Origin: Pseudoalteromonas aurantia 208
GTDB lineage: Bacteria > Pseudomonadota > Gammaproteobacteria > Enterobacterales > Alteromonadaceae
Assembly (NCBI RefSeq): GCF_014858725.1
Contig: NZ_AQGV01000012.1
Location: forward strand, 2,356,001 to 2,420,000
Direction: 5' to 3'
Length of the DNA: 64,000 bases
The first letter of the stretch is position 1, and the number at the start of each line of letters is the position of its first letter. The notes under the pieces were generated by a model, which made no database searches, was not told the DNA's origin, and was given only the letters and a program-made list of their open reading frames with translations. The position numbers and the translations under genes were made by a program. Positions 9,833 to 18,561 of the stretch are shown piece by piece.

Positions 9833-11266
9833 ATGAGTTCATTACCTAAAGCAGGAGAGTTTTTAGGACATCCTAAAGGCTTATTCTTGCTGTTCGGCAC
9901 AGAGATGTGGGAACGCTTTGGTTATTATGGCATGCGTGCCATTTTAGTTTTATATCTTGTTGCAATGACCCAAGACGGAGGGTTTGGCTGGTCAAATGCC
10001 GACGCTCTTAGCCTATATGGTACTTTTACCATGGCCGTATATTTAACCCCACTGTTTGGCGGTTGGTTAGCTGATAACGTATTAGGCCAGCGTAAAGCTA
10101 TTATCATAGGTGGTATTTTAATGGCGCTAGGCCATTTTATCATGGGGGTTCCTCACAGCGCAGTCATTGGCATGGAAGTTAACGTGTTTTATCTTGGTTT
10201 AGCCTTACTGTGTATTGGTAATGGTTTATTCAAGCCAAATATTTCCACTATGGTCGGTGATTTATATAATGACGGCGACAAACGTCGTGATGGCGCATTT
10301 ACTATTTTCTATATGGGTATCAACTTAGGTGGTGCATTAGGGCCACTTGTTGCAGGTTATGTTGCAGCGGTCATAAACTGGCAAGCAGGTTTCATTGCCG
10401 CTGGTATCGGCATGGTTATTTCAGTGGTTATGCAGCTTATACTGAGTAAAAAGTATTTAGGTGATATTGGCGTTGTTCCATCAGCTAAATTATCACAATC
10501 ACAGTCGGCAACAGGCACGAAAGAACCATTAACGAGTGTTGAGAAAGACCGCATCAAGGTTATTTTTACAATGAGTGTATTTAGTATCATCTTTTGGATG
10601 GGCTTTGAACAAGCAGGCGGCTTGATGAACCTTTTTGCCAACGATTATACTGACCGTATGTTGATGGGCTTTGAAATCCCAGCTTCTTGGTTTCAGTCTC
10701 TAAACTCACTTTTCATCATTATCTTTGCACCTATTGTCGCGATGATTTGGTTAAAGCTTGATAAGCGAGAACCAAACTCCCCTGTTAAGTTTGCGATTGC
10801 ATTGGTTTTCCTAGCCCTTGGCTTTCTTACCATGATGTTAGCATTAATCACTGAAGGATCTGGTGAAGGTTCATTACAGATCAGTATGATGTGGTTAGTA
10901 CTGTTTTATCTATTCCATACTTTAGGTGAACTATGCTTGTCTCCGATTGGTTTATCTATGGTGAGTAAATTAGCGCCTCTGCGTTTAGCATCATTGCTAA
11001 TGGGTATTTGGTTCTTATGTACTGCCATCGCAAATAAAATTGCAGGCTTTGTTGGCTCATTCTTAGGTGAAGGACAAGAAGCTATGAACAACGCGATGGG
11101 CATCTTCATAGGCCTTGGCGCAACGGCTTTATTGTCTGCAGCAGCAATGTACTTGCTCAGCGACCGCTTAGTCGATTGGATGCACGGCGCAGAAGGCCAT
11201 CATGAGCCACACACTCAAGAGCATATTTTAGCGGAAGAGTTAGAAATCTCAGCGGTTAAATCTTAG
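9833..11266 (+). CDS. POT/PTR2 family proton-dependent oligopeptide transporter
   Basis: 477 residues, strongly hydrophobic, with about 12-14 transmembrane segments. The N-terminus carries the POT signature EMWERFGYYG (about residues 24-33), whose ExxER-type motif couples proton and peptide binding in this family. Other family-like segments are the GGWLAD loop and FYMGINLGGALGP. Length fits DtpA-type di-/tripeptide symporters (~490). It is monocistronic, with a palindrome upstream and a strong terminator just downstream. It takes up di- and tripeptides across the inner membrane using the proton gradient, a common trait of protein-degrading marine bacteria. Exact substrate preference cannot be read from sequence. 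Confidence 0.92.
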   Translation: MSSLPKAGEFLGHPKGLFLLFGTEMWERFGYYGMRAILVLYLVAMTQDGGFGWSNADALSLYGTFTMAVYLTPLFGGWLADNVLGQRKAIIIGGILMALGHFIMGVPHSAVIGMEVNVFYLGLALLCIGNGLFKPNISTMVGDLYNDGDKRRDGAFTIFYMGINLGGALGPLVAGYVAAVINWQAGFIAAGIGMVISVVMQLILSKKYLGDIGVVPSAKLSQSQSATGTKEPLTSVEKDRIKVIFTMSVFSIIFWMGFEQAGGLMNLFANDYTDRMLMGFEIPASWFQSLNSLFIIIFAPIVAMIWLKLDKREPNSPVKFAIALVFLALGFLTMMLALITEGSGEGSLQISMMWLVLFYLFHTLGELCLSPIGLSMVSKLAPLRLASLLMGIWFLCTAIANKIAGFVGSFLGEGQEAMNNAMGIFIGLGATALLSAAAMYLLSDRLVDWMHGAEGHHEPHTQEHILAEELEISAVKS

Positions 11267-11285
11267 TTTTAATTCGTTTTACAAA

Positions 11286-11316
11286 AAAACCACGCCGATA
11301 AAGCGTGGTTTTTTTT
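11286..11316 (+). terminator. Rho-independent terminator after POT transporter
   Basis: Stem AACCACGC/GCGTGGTT with a seven-base loop, A-run before and eight T after. Confidence 0.9.
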
Positions 11317-11344
11317 CATTCATACATGCCCCTAAAGCCACATC

Positions 11345-11362
11345 TGTATACACTGGTTTACA
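11345..11362. promoter_or_regulatory. TyrR-type box (distal) upstream of hppD
   Basis: TGTATA-N6-TTTACA matches the TyrR consensus TGTAAA-N6-TTTACA at 11 of 12 fixed positions. It lies 359 bases before the hppD start and is one of two such sites in the 454-base spacer. TyrR/PhhR proteins control aromatic amino-acid catabolism in gammaproteobacteria. Confidence 0.55.
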
Positions 11363-11580
11363 CTCTAAAGACAAAGAACACTGCATCCTTCACCCTATAT
11401 CCACTTATTGCTTTTCAAATGTAGAATCCAGAAAAAATAAAAAATGCTTTACATTACAATAAGTAAAATATAAAAATTACATATAAAAAGTATTCCCTCC
11501 ACGATTAATACCGGAGAATATCCGCTTAGAAAATTACCACGTGTATTGCTGTCAGCATGCAAGCGTCTTTATCGACTCAT

Positions 11581-11598
11581 TGTGCAAGTAAATTTACA
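11581..11598. promoter_or_regulatory. TyrR-type box (proximal) upstream of hppD
   Basis: TGTGCA-N6-TTTACA matches the TyrR consensus at 10 of 12 fixed positions, 123 bases before the hppD ATG. Apart from the two boxes, the 11317-11720 spacer is AT-rich and holds no gene I can support. Confidence 0.5.
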
Positions 11599-11720
11599 AA
11601 TCACGACTTTGTGAAATCTACCCTAAACCTTTCCCTTTGTCTCATTTTGGTGAATTATTCAGTTAATGAGAAACACATCTAAACAAGCAATCTAATGTGC
11701 TTAATTGCTGGAGTAAGACA

Positions 11721-12767
11721 ATGAGTGAAGTAAGTAACCCTCTAAAGTTAGTTGGTATTGAGTTTACAGAATACGCAACACCTGATGCAGATTATATGGA
11801 CAAAGTCTTTACTGATTTTGGCTTTTCAAAGCTTAAATCTTTTAAAGATAAAGATATCACTTACTACAACCAAAACGACATTCACTTTTTATTGAATAAC
11901 GAACGTGAAGGTTTCTCTGCTGAGTTTGCAAAAAGTCATGGTCCAGCGATATGCTCAATGGGCTGGAGAGTAGAAGACGCACAAAAAGCATTTGAAGTGG
12001 CTGTTGAGCGTGGCGCAAAGCCAGCTACAGATTCAACACACAAAAACTTACCTTACCCTGCAATTTACGGTATTGGTGACAGCCTGATTTACTTTATCGA
12101 CGTATTTGGAGACAAAGGTTCTATCTACAACAACGATTTTGTTGATTTAGAAGAACAGCGCATTGTTAAAGATAAAGGATTCATCCGTATAGATCACCTT
12201 ACTAACAATGTTTATAAAGGCACGATGGAAACATGGGCTAACTTTTATAAAGACGTATTCGGCTTTACTGAAGTGCGTTATTTCGACATCAAAGGTCAAA
12301 AGACGGCACTGATCTCATATGCACTTAAATCGCCTTGTGGTACTTTCTCTATTCCTATCAACGAAGGGAAAGGCAACGATAATAACCAAATTGATGAGTA
12401 TTTAAATGAGTACAATGGTCCAGGTGTACAACACCTAGCATTCTTAACCGATGACCTTGTAGGTTCACTTGACCAACTTGATCAATCAACCATTGCAACA
12501 TTAGACATCATCCCTGAATACTACGATACCATTTTTGACCGTGTTCCTTGGGTAAAAGAAGATAAAGATAAAATTCGTGAGCATCAAATTCTTGTAGATA
12601 GCCAAAGTGAGAACTGTTACTTACTACAAATTTTCTCAAAGAACCTATTTGGCCCAATCTTCATCGAAATGATCCAACGTGTTGATGACGGTGGTTTTGG
12701 TGAGGGTAATTTCCAAGCTCTATTCGAATCAATTGAACGAGATCAAGAGCGTCGCGGCGTACTTTAA
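11721..12767 (+). CDS. hppD: 4-hydroxyphenylpyruvate dioxygenase
   Basis: 348 residues from ATG 11721, preceded by GGAG; an upstream in-frame ATG at 11697 lacks a site and adds residues foreign to the family. HppD is a cytosolic non-haem iron enzyme that turns 4-hydroxyphenylpyruvate into homogentisate, the second step of tyrosine breakdown. The iron ligands of the vicinal-oxygen-chelate fold are in place: His in IDHLTNNV, His in GVQHLAFLTDD and Glu in FIEMIQRV, the last followed by the FGEGNFQALFE C-terminal gating helix. It heads the tyrosine locus behind two TyrR-like boxes. A hairpin separates it from fahA, so read-through may be partial. Confidence 0.97.
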   Translation: MSEVSNPLKLVGIEFTEYATPDADYMDKVFTDFGFSKLKSFKDKDITYYNQNDIHFLLNNEREGFSAEFAKSHGPAICSMGWRVEDAQKAFEVAVERGAKPATDSTHKNLPYPAIYGIGDSLIYFIDVFGDKGSIYNNDFVDLEEQRIVKDKGFIRIDHLTNNVYKGTMETWANFYKDVFGFTEVRYFDIKGQKTALISYALKSPCGTFSIPINEGKGNDNNQIDEYLNEYNGPGVQHLAFLTDDLVGSLDQLDQSTIATLDIIPEYYDTIFDRVPWVKEDKDKIREHQILVDSQSENCYLLQIFSKNLFGPIFIEMIQRVDDGGFGEGNFQALFESIERDQERRGVL

Positions 12768-12792
12768 CGCCGCTGATAAAAATAAGTGTCTA

Positions 12793-12828
12793 AGCAGCTT
12801 ACTTATACTTTAAGTAGGCTGCTTTTCT
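12793..12828 (+). terminator. Terminator or attenuating hairpin between hppD and fahA
   Basis: A 13-bp stem with one G-U wobble (12793-12805 with 12811-12823), loop TACTT, followed by TTTCTATTT. The T-tract is short, so it may only reduce expression of fahA or protect the hppD message. Confidence 0.65.
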
Positions 12829-12877
12829 ATTTAAGTTGAGGCAAAATAGTCTCAATGATAGTTAAACAGGAAAGATA

Positions 12878-14191
12878 ATGTCTTTTATTAACGAAACGCA
12901 CGATAATAGCTTAATGAGCTGGGTAGCAAGCGCCAACTTAGCTGGTACTGATTTCCCAATTCAAAATTTACCTTTTGCCGTATTTCGCCGTACAAACAGC
13001 AACGAAGAATTTCGTGGCGGCGTCGCCATTGGTGATCAAGTGTTAGATTTGGCAGTTGTTGCTGAAGCCGGTATTTTCTCAGGCGAAGCTCACTCGGCTG
13101 TGACGGCTGCAAATGCCGCAGCATTAAATGAATTCATGGGTATGGGCCAATCATATTGGTCTGCACTTCGTCTTGCACTTTCTCGTGCATTACGTGAAGG
13201 GTCTGAGCATCAAAGTGCGCTTGAATCCGCACTGGTTTCACAATCTGACGTTGAGTATTCAATGCCATGTCATATTGGAGATTACACAGACTTTTATACA
13301 TCAATTTATCACGCAACAGCGGTTGGTAGCTTATTTAGACCTGACAATCCGCTTTTACCTAACTACAAATGGGTACCAATCGGTTACCACGGTCGCTCAT
13401 CATCAATAGGTGTATCTGGCCAAGCGTTCCCACGTCCGAAAGGCCAAACTAAAGCGCCAGACGCAGATATGCCATCTTTTGGACCATGTAAGCGTTTAGA
13501 CTACGAACTAGAACTTGGTATTTACCTTGGTAAAGGCAACGAACTTGGCGATCATATTGCAATAGAAAATGCCGAGAACCATGTATTTGGTTTCTGTTTA
13601 TTTAATGACTGGTCAGCACGTGATTTACAAGCTTGGGAATATCAACCGCTTGGTCCATTCTTAGCGAAAAACTTCGCATCAACGGTCTCTCCTTGGATAG
13701 TAACGACTGAAGCACTGGCACCTTATCGTACGCAGTGGACACGTGATGAAAATGATCCGCAGCCACTTGAGTATTTAGAGTCAACGCAAAACCGCGAGTC
13801 AGGCTCTTTTGATATTCAAATGGATGTGTCTATTGAAACACAAAAGATGCGTGCTGATAACCATACGCCAAGTAAGGTATCTGAATCTAGTTTCAAGCAT
13901 AGCTATTGGACAGTTGCACAAATGGTGACTCATCACACAGTGAATGGTTGTAACTTTTTACCTGGCGATATGCTTGGCTCAGGTACTCAATCAGGTCCAG
14001 ATCACGAAGAAGCCGGCTCATTACTTGAGCTATCTCGTGGTGGCAAAGAAAGTATCACGCTTACCAATGGTGAAGAGCGTAAGTTCTTAGAAGATGGTGA
14101 TACCGTGATCATGCGTGGCTGGTGTGAAGCTGAAGGCTTTAATCGCATTGGATTTGGCTCTGTTGAAGGCACAATCCTACCAGCAAAATAG
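12878..14191 (+). CDS. fahA: Fumarylacetoacetase
   Basis: 437 residues, usual length for fumarylacetoacetate hydrolase (~420-440), with AGGAAAG before the ATG. It cleaves fumarylacetoacetate to fumarate and acetoacetate, the last step of the homogentisate pathway. Family blocks are clear: YTDFYTSIYHATAVG with the catalytic His, VGYHGRSSS-type loop (here IGYHGRSSS), DYELELGIYLGKGN with acidic metal ligands, FNDWSARDLQAWEYQPLGPF, and the C-terminal LPGDMLGSGTQSG. It lies 110 bases after hppD. The two intervening activities, homogentisate dioxygenase (HmgA) and maleylacetoacetate isomerase (MaiA), are not encoded nearby. Confidence 0.96.
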   Translation: MSFINETHDNSLMSWVASANLAGTDFPIQNLPFAVFRRTNSNEEFRGGVAIGDQVLDLAVVAEAGIFSGEAHSAVTAANAAALNEFMGMGQSYWSALRLALSRALREGSEHQSALESALVSQSDVEYSMPCHIGDYTDFYTSIYHATAVGSLFRPDNPLLPNYKWVPIGYHGRSSSIGVSGQAFPRPKGQTKAPDADMPSFGPCKRLDYELELGIYLGKGNELGDHIAIENAENHVFGFCLFNDWSARDLQAWEYQPLGPFLAKNFASTVSPWIVTTEALAPYRTQWTRDENDPQPLEYLESTQNRESGSFDIQMDVSIETQKMRADNHTPSKVSESSFKHSYWTVAQMVTHHTVNGCNFLPGDMLGSGTQSGPDHEEAGSLLELSRGGKESITLTNGEERKFLEDGDTVIMRGWCEAEGFNRIGFGSVEGTILPAK

Positions 14192-14216
14192 TCAGTTCCA
14201 AAAATTCATATAAATC

Positions 14217-14244
14217 AAAGGTGTGCATAAGCACGCCTTTTTTT
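14217..14244 (+). terminator. Rho-independent terminator after fahA
   Basis: AAAGGTGTGC, ATAA, GCACGCCTTT (one G-U pair) followed by a T-run. Confidence 0.85.
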
Positions 14245-14306
14245 GAATGTTTAAACTGGATTTTTGTATAGAAATTGTTAAAGTGAAGCGTTAATTATAA
14301 ATTTAT

Positions 14307-15368
14307 ATGTGTATGCTAAATTATATCAATCGCCTATTTAACCTGTTATTTCAGAAGCGCCAATTGTTGCTTCGCCAAAACGGCGAAGTGGGAATGGTTA
14401 CGCTGTCTAGCTGGTTACAATTCACGATAGTCATCATACTTACTGCGATGACGGTATGGCTAGCAATAGTAAGCAGTGCTTTTTTTGAACAAAAAACGAC
14501 CATTGCTACGCTCAATTTATCCAATGAAACCAAGCAACAACAATGGCAAAAAGAGAGGCTGCAATTAGAAAGTCAGCTTAATTTACAGCAAAGTAAATTG
14601 AATGAGTTAACTGAAAAACAACTCGCGCTACAGAGTTTAATTGAAGCGTTACCACCTAAACTAAGTGAAGAGCCCACGCAGCCGGAAGTCTCACCACAAG
14701 CTCAGTTTCAAAGAAATAGCACGCAAATACACTGGTTGCAAGAGCACTTCATCACTTCCTTAAACCAAACAATCGACACAAGAACACATACAATTAATAA
14801 CTTATTAGATGAAGCTGGTATCGCTTATCATGATCGTGATAATGCCGCCCAAGGTGGTCCTTATCATAAATTACCACTTGAGCAACTCCCAAGTCATTAT
14901 ATTGATACAATCGATAAACTCGTTTTGCTCAGCGAGTTACAGCAACTCATCACGCAGTTACCATCTGAAATGCCAGTCGCTAAAGATGACTACTATATAT
15001 CAAGTCCATTTGGCTTTCGAAAAGACCCAATGACTGGCAGGCGAGCATTTCATAAAGGCGTTGATTTGGCAGGCTGGCATAAAACAGCCATTATCGCCCC
15101 CGCTGCTGGCGTCGTTTTGAGAGCGGGTAATAATGGTGGCTATGGTAAATTTATTGAGATACAGCACCCAAATGGCATCACGACACGCTTCGGTCATTTA
15201 CATACTATCAAAGTGAAAAAGGGACAACCGGTCAACAAAGCTGACACAATTGCACTTATGGGCAGCACTGGACGCAGTACAAGTACTCATCTACACTATG
15301 AAGTACTGCAAAATAATAAGCAGATCAACCCTGTTAAGCTTGCCAAGGTAATTAATCGTGTTCAGTAA
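14307..15368 (+). CDS. M23 (LytM) family metallopeptidase with membrane anchor and coiled coil
   Basis: 353 residues. One transmembrane helix (~residues 31-53), then a coiled coil (~65-115) and a linker, ending in a LytM domain (~225-345). The zinc site looks complete: HKGVD gives His and Asp, and HLHYE gives the HxH pair. Such enzymes cut peptidoglycan cross-links in the periplasm. It overlaps the bactofilin gene by 11 bases. M23-bactofilin pairs are known in other bacteria (Helicobacter Csd1/CcmA, Hyphomonas LmdC/BacA), where the scaffold places the hydrolase to set cell shape. The start has a weak ribosome site; ATG 14313 is an alternative. Confidence 0.9.
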   Translation: MCMLNYINRLFNLLFQKRQLLLRQNGEVGMVTLSSWLQFTIVIILTAMTVWLAIVSSAFFEQKTTIATLNLSNETKQQQWQKERLQLESQLNLQQSKLNELTEKQLALQSLIEALPPKLSEEPTQPEVSPQAQFQRNSTQIHWLQEHFITSLNQTIDTRTHTINNLLDEAGIAYHDRDNAAQGGPYHKLPLEQLPSHYIDTIDKLVLLSELQQLITQLPSEMPVAKDDYYISSPFGFRKDPMTGRRAFHKGVDLAGWHKTAIIAPAAGVVLRAGNNGGYGKFIEIQHPNGITTRFGHLHTIKVKKGQPVNKADTIALMGSTGRSTSTHLHYEVLQNNKQINPVKLAKVINRVQ

Positions 15369-15753
15369 AATTAAGAAAAAACAACTTGAGACAGCCTCAG
15401 GTATTCCAGCTCTAATATCTCCAAACACCCATGTAGAAGGCAATATTACCTGCGAGGGGGAACTCCAAATTGATGGTAAGGTAACCGGTGATCTTATGGT
15501 TAATATACTCATTGTTGGCCAGCATGGGGTTATTGAAGGTAATATAAAAGCACATCAAGTACTTATAAAGGGAACTGTGGATGGCTGCATAAATGCAGAC
15601 CAAGTCATGCTAGAAGAGTCAGCTAGAGTGCATGGTGATGTGCTTCACGATACGCTTAGTATAGAGGCTGGTGCATTAATTGAAGGTAAGCTTGCACATA
15701 AAACAGAGGTGACCAACATCACCCCTATTTCAGAACACTCAAATGCACAATAG
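15358..15753 (+). CDS. Bactofilin family cytoskeletal protein
   Basis: 131 residues starting at GTG 15358, inside the end of the M23 gene (11-base overlap, AAGG upstream). The centre (~residues 18-120) is a right-handed beta-helix with short repeats of the type hydrophobic-x-G-x-hydrophobic, such as VEGNITCEGELQIDGKVTGD and VIEGNIKAHQVLIKG, as in bactofilins/CcmA. Bactofilins self-assemble without nucleotide on the inner face of the membrane. Translational coupling to a periplasmic LytM enzyme suggests it localises that enzyme. The stop abuts the stop of the convergent hotdog gene. Confidence 0.93.
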   Translation: MFSKIKKKQLETASGIPALISPNTHVEGNITCEGELQIDGKVTGDLMVNILIVGQHGVIEGNIKAHQVLIKGTVDGCINADQVMLEESARVHGDVLHDTLSIEAGALIEGKLAHKTEVTNITPISEHSNAQ

Positions 15754-16218
15754 CTAGCGCTTGGTAACATACATATTTATATCCGCATGGAATACCTTTG
15801 TTCCATGCGCATCAAAAACCTCTACAGGTACAATTAAATCCTCTTTATCCAGCCACTGTCTCGGTAGTGTTATTTTAGCCTCCGCACTAATATCTGTTTC
15901 AGCTTTTTTTAGATACTGCACCGTCATTCCTTTAGGGATCCAACGATGGGTCTTGTACGGTACTGTTGCATCCACCATCACCCCTGCACACAATTCGGCA
16001 AGGTTACACTGTGCAATCGCATGAATGGTGCCAATATGATTAAACACCGCTTTGCGTTTAGGGATGGTAGCCATACATACCCCTGGCTCTAACTGTGTTA
16101 TAGTCGGCTTTATTGATCCAAAATAAGGCGCTTTTCTACACACTGCTTTGCTAAACAACCAATTACCAAAAGGTAGCCATTTCATTTTTTTATATATTTT
16201 GAGAAGTGGAGTTGTCAT
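15754..16218 (-). CDS. DUF4442 hotdog-fold thioesterase-like protein
   Basis: 154 residues. The core resembles DUF4442/PaaI-type hotdog proteins, with FNHIGTIHAIAQCNLAELCAG where thioesterases carry their central-helix active site, followed by the strands MTVQYLKKAETDISAEAKI. These proteins usually hydrolyse acyl-CoA thioesters, but the substrate here is unknown. It is convergent with and directly abuts the bactofilin gene with no spacer, and has no obvious terminator of its own. Upstream neighbours are divergent, so it is probably monocistronic. Confidence 0.8.
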   Translation of the reverse strand: MTTPLLKIYKKMKWLPFGNWLFSKAVCRKAPYFGSIKPTITQLEPGVCMATIPKRKAVFNHIGTIHAIAQCNLAELCAGVMVDATVPYKTHRWIPKGMTVQYLKKAETDISAEAKITLPRQWLDKEDLIVPVEVFDAHGTKVFHADINMYVTKR

Positions 16219-16394
16219 TTTATGATCCCCGTTGTATTAATTCATCAAACCTAACACATCAGACCAGATGATAAAACATTCACTACCAATATAATCGAAT
16301 AAAATATTTTTTCAGATCGGTGTTATGTCCTGTTCTTTTTTTTCATGATGATTACAATAGCGCCCATCAGGGATCTCAACCAAAAGATGTAGTA

Positions 16395-17579
16395 ATGAAA
16401 CAGTCCACCAGTAAATCTCTAATATTCATCCTTGCTCTACTTGTTATTTTTTGTCCGTTGGGAATAGATATTTATTTGCCCGCATTTGTCGCGATGCAAC
16501 AAGGCCTTGATGTGGCTGAAAGCCAGATACAACAAACGGTTAGTATATACATGTTAACGGTTGGGCTCGGTCAACTTATTGCTGGACCACTTGCCGATAA
16601 ATTTGGCAGAAAGCCAATTGCCACTGCAGGCATACTGCTTTTTACGCTAGGCGCAATTTTGGCTGTTTTCTCTCCCAACTGGGTAGGCATCATGGTTGCT
16701 AGAGCACTGCAAGGACTAGGAGCATGTGCCACATTCGTTGCTGCATTCGCAATAGTCAGAGACAGTTTTGGCCACAAAGGTGCTGGACAGATGCTCACAT
16801 ACCTCAACGGAATTGTCTGCTTCATCCCTGCTTTTGCTCCTCTACTTGGCGCTTGGCTTACTGTGGAATTTGGTTGGCGCAGTAATTTTATCTTCTTGAG
16901 TGGTTTTGCTGTTTTAGGCTTATTATTAACATTAATGCTCTTTAAAGAAACCAAACCAAAAAGTACTATTTACGAAGGTCACCTCCTTGATTTTAGACGC
17001 TTTTTCCCCATGCTAAAAAGTACTGAATTCATGTTTAACTCAGCACTTACAATGATTGGAATGGCGGCAATGTTAGTGTTTGTCACCACCACTCCTGGCT
17101 GGATAATGAACGAGTTAAATGGCACGGTCAGTACTTTTACATTCTGGTTTACGATTAATGCCATCATAAGTATTGTCGTCAGCTTTATTGCCCCCCACTT
17201 TATAAAACGAAACAGTCGAGGTGCCCTGTTCACCGGGTTGAGTTTATTTATTATAGGCGCTTTACTGATGTTAGGCTTGCAGCACATCCGTCACCCTGGT
17301 GCAATCATGATCCCAATGTATATTGCCTCCATTGGTTTTGCATTCACCCTTGGCGCGGCAGCAGGTAAAGCGCTCTCGGGCTTTCCCAAACAAGCAGGCA
17401 CCGCCTCCGCATTGATAGGTGTTATGCAAATGAGTGGGGCGGGCGTATTAGCATTTAGTTCACAGCAATTGCTACTTGATGCTCCAGTCCAGTTAGCATT
17501 GCACTTATTAATAGCAGCACCTTTTTTACTCATCCTAACGAGCAAACTAAAAGAAAAAGTGCACCACAATAGTACATAA
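16395..17579 (+). CDS. Bcr/CflA-type MFS multidrug exporter
   Basis: 394 residues from ATG 16395 (MKQSTSK); the frame is open further upstream to 16320, but that extension is hydrophilic and would precede the first transmembrane helix oddly. Twelve transmembrane segments are visible. Family features are PLGIDIYLPAF in helix 1, the GPLADKFGRKP motif A loop between helices 2 and 3, and RALQGLGACA in helix 4. Bcr/CflA proteins are inner-membrane proton antiporters that expel drugs or small metabolites; the substrate cannot be predicted. The likely terminator is about 120 bases downstream. Confidence 0.88.
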   Translation: MKQSTSKSLIFILALLVIFCPLGIDIYLPAFVAMQQGLDVAESQIQQTVSIYMLTVGLGQLIAGPLADKFGRKPIATAGILLFTLGAILAVFSPNWVGIMVARALQGLGACATFVAAFAIVRDSFGHKGAGQMLTYLNGIVCFIPAFAPLLGAWLTVEFGWRSNFIFLSGFAVLGLLLTLMLFKETKPKSTIYEGHLLDFRRFFPMLKSTEFMFNSALTMIGMAAMLVFVTTTPGWIMNELNGTVSTFTFWFTINAIISIVVSFIAPHFIKRNSRGALFTGLSLFIIGALLMLGLQHIRHPGAIMIPMYIASIGFAFTLGAAAGKALSGFPKQAGTASALIGVMQMSGAGVLAFSSQQLLLDAPVQLALHLLIAAPFLLILTSKLKEKVHHNST

Positions 17580-17697
17580 TTCATATTATTGTCATAGTTG
17601 TATTGTTTAATTGCGTCAGACAGATATGTATATGTGGGCGTTTCAACGCAACTTCACTTGCACTCACTCAGATCAGTCCCAACCCAACCTAATTATG

Positions 17698-17719
17698 AGC
17701 GGGCACCATGCCCGCTTTT
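17698..17719 (+). terminator. Rho-independent terminator
   Basis: AGCGGGC, ACCAT, GCCCGCT followed by TTT. It closes the MFS transcription unit before the LysE gene. Confidence 0.75.
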
Positions 17720-17797
17720 GTCTTTATCTAATTAGCAGCTGCATTTTCGCCTCTAGATATTTATACTATGATGTAATAACAATAATAAGATACGCTT

Positions 17798-18427
17798 ATG
17801 TTAAATCCTGACTTCCTTATTTCATTTATCGTTGCAAGTTCCGTTATCGCAATCGCCCCCGGCCCATCAAATGCTTTTCTCATGGCGCAAACATTTACAA
17901 ATGGGCGGGCTGCAGGAATGCAAAGTGCTTTGGGCTTTGCCATGGGTGGAGTAATACATACATTATTTGCAGTGATAGGACTATCAGCAGTTTTAAAAGC
18001 ATCGCCTTTCGCGTACGCCACAGTGCAATATTTAGGTGCAGCCTATCTATGCTATTTAGGTTTTATGACAATTAAAGATTCATTTCTCAAGACAGATAAC
18101 ACCAGCGAGAAGCCCCATGTCAGTACTAAAAAGCCAAAGAATGTATTCTTGCAAGCAATGATGACTGAGGTGCTCAACCCCAAAGTTGCACTATTTTTTA
18201 TTGCCTTCATCCCGCAGTTTGTTGACCCTACATTATCATCCACAACACTACAATTGGCTATCTTTGGGTTGCTCTACCCCATCTTGGCATTTCCGATTGA
18301 CTGTGCTTACATTTATGGTGGTGACAAGATTGCGAGCTACTTTCGTCGCCACCCTAATGCACCACTATGGATTGATAGAGTATCAGGGGGCATTTTTATC
18401 GCGTTAGCCATTAATTTATTGCTGTAA
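17798..18427 (+). CDS. LysE/RhtB family amino-acid exporter
   Basis: 209 residues with about six transmembrane helices. The opening PDFLISFIVASSVIAIAPGPSNAFLMAQ carries the family's PGP motif, followed by the GRAAGMQSALGFAMGG block. The helix after residue ~100 begins with the conserved LNPKVALFFIAFIPQF. The family exports amino acids or homoserine lactone-like compounds across the inner membrane; the specific substrate is not evident. Single gene with terminators either side unclear on the right. Confidence 0.93.
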   Translation: MLNPDFLISFIVASSVIAIAPGPSNAFLMAQTFTNGRAAGMQSALGFAMGGVIHTLFAVIGLSAVLKASPFAYATVQYLGAAYLCYLGFMTIKDSFLKTDNTSEKPHVSTKKPKNVFLQAMMTEVLNPKVALFFIAFIPQFVDPTLSSTTLQLAIFGLLYPILAFPIDCAYIYGGDKIASYFRRHPNAPLWIDRVSGGIFIALAINLLL

Positions 18428-18561
18428 TCGAGACGATTTCGAATTGCATAAATAAAAAAGAATAAAACAAAGACATATTTTAATTGCTTCATAAAAGTCT
18501 GCAAGGTGCTATCGCTTATATTGCACGAGCAATACAAACGATAACAAGAGCAAAAACTTGA

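Noticed and set aside
13128..13409. 93-codon plus-strand ORF inside fahA
   Set aside because: Alternative-frame shadow inside a well-conserved gene.
17611..17811. 66-codon ORF between the MFS and LysE genes
   Set aside because: It runs through the rho-independent terminator at 17698-17719 and into the LysE gene start.
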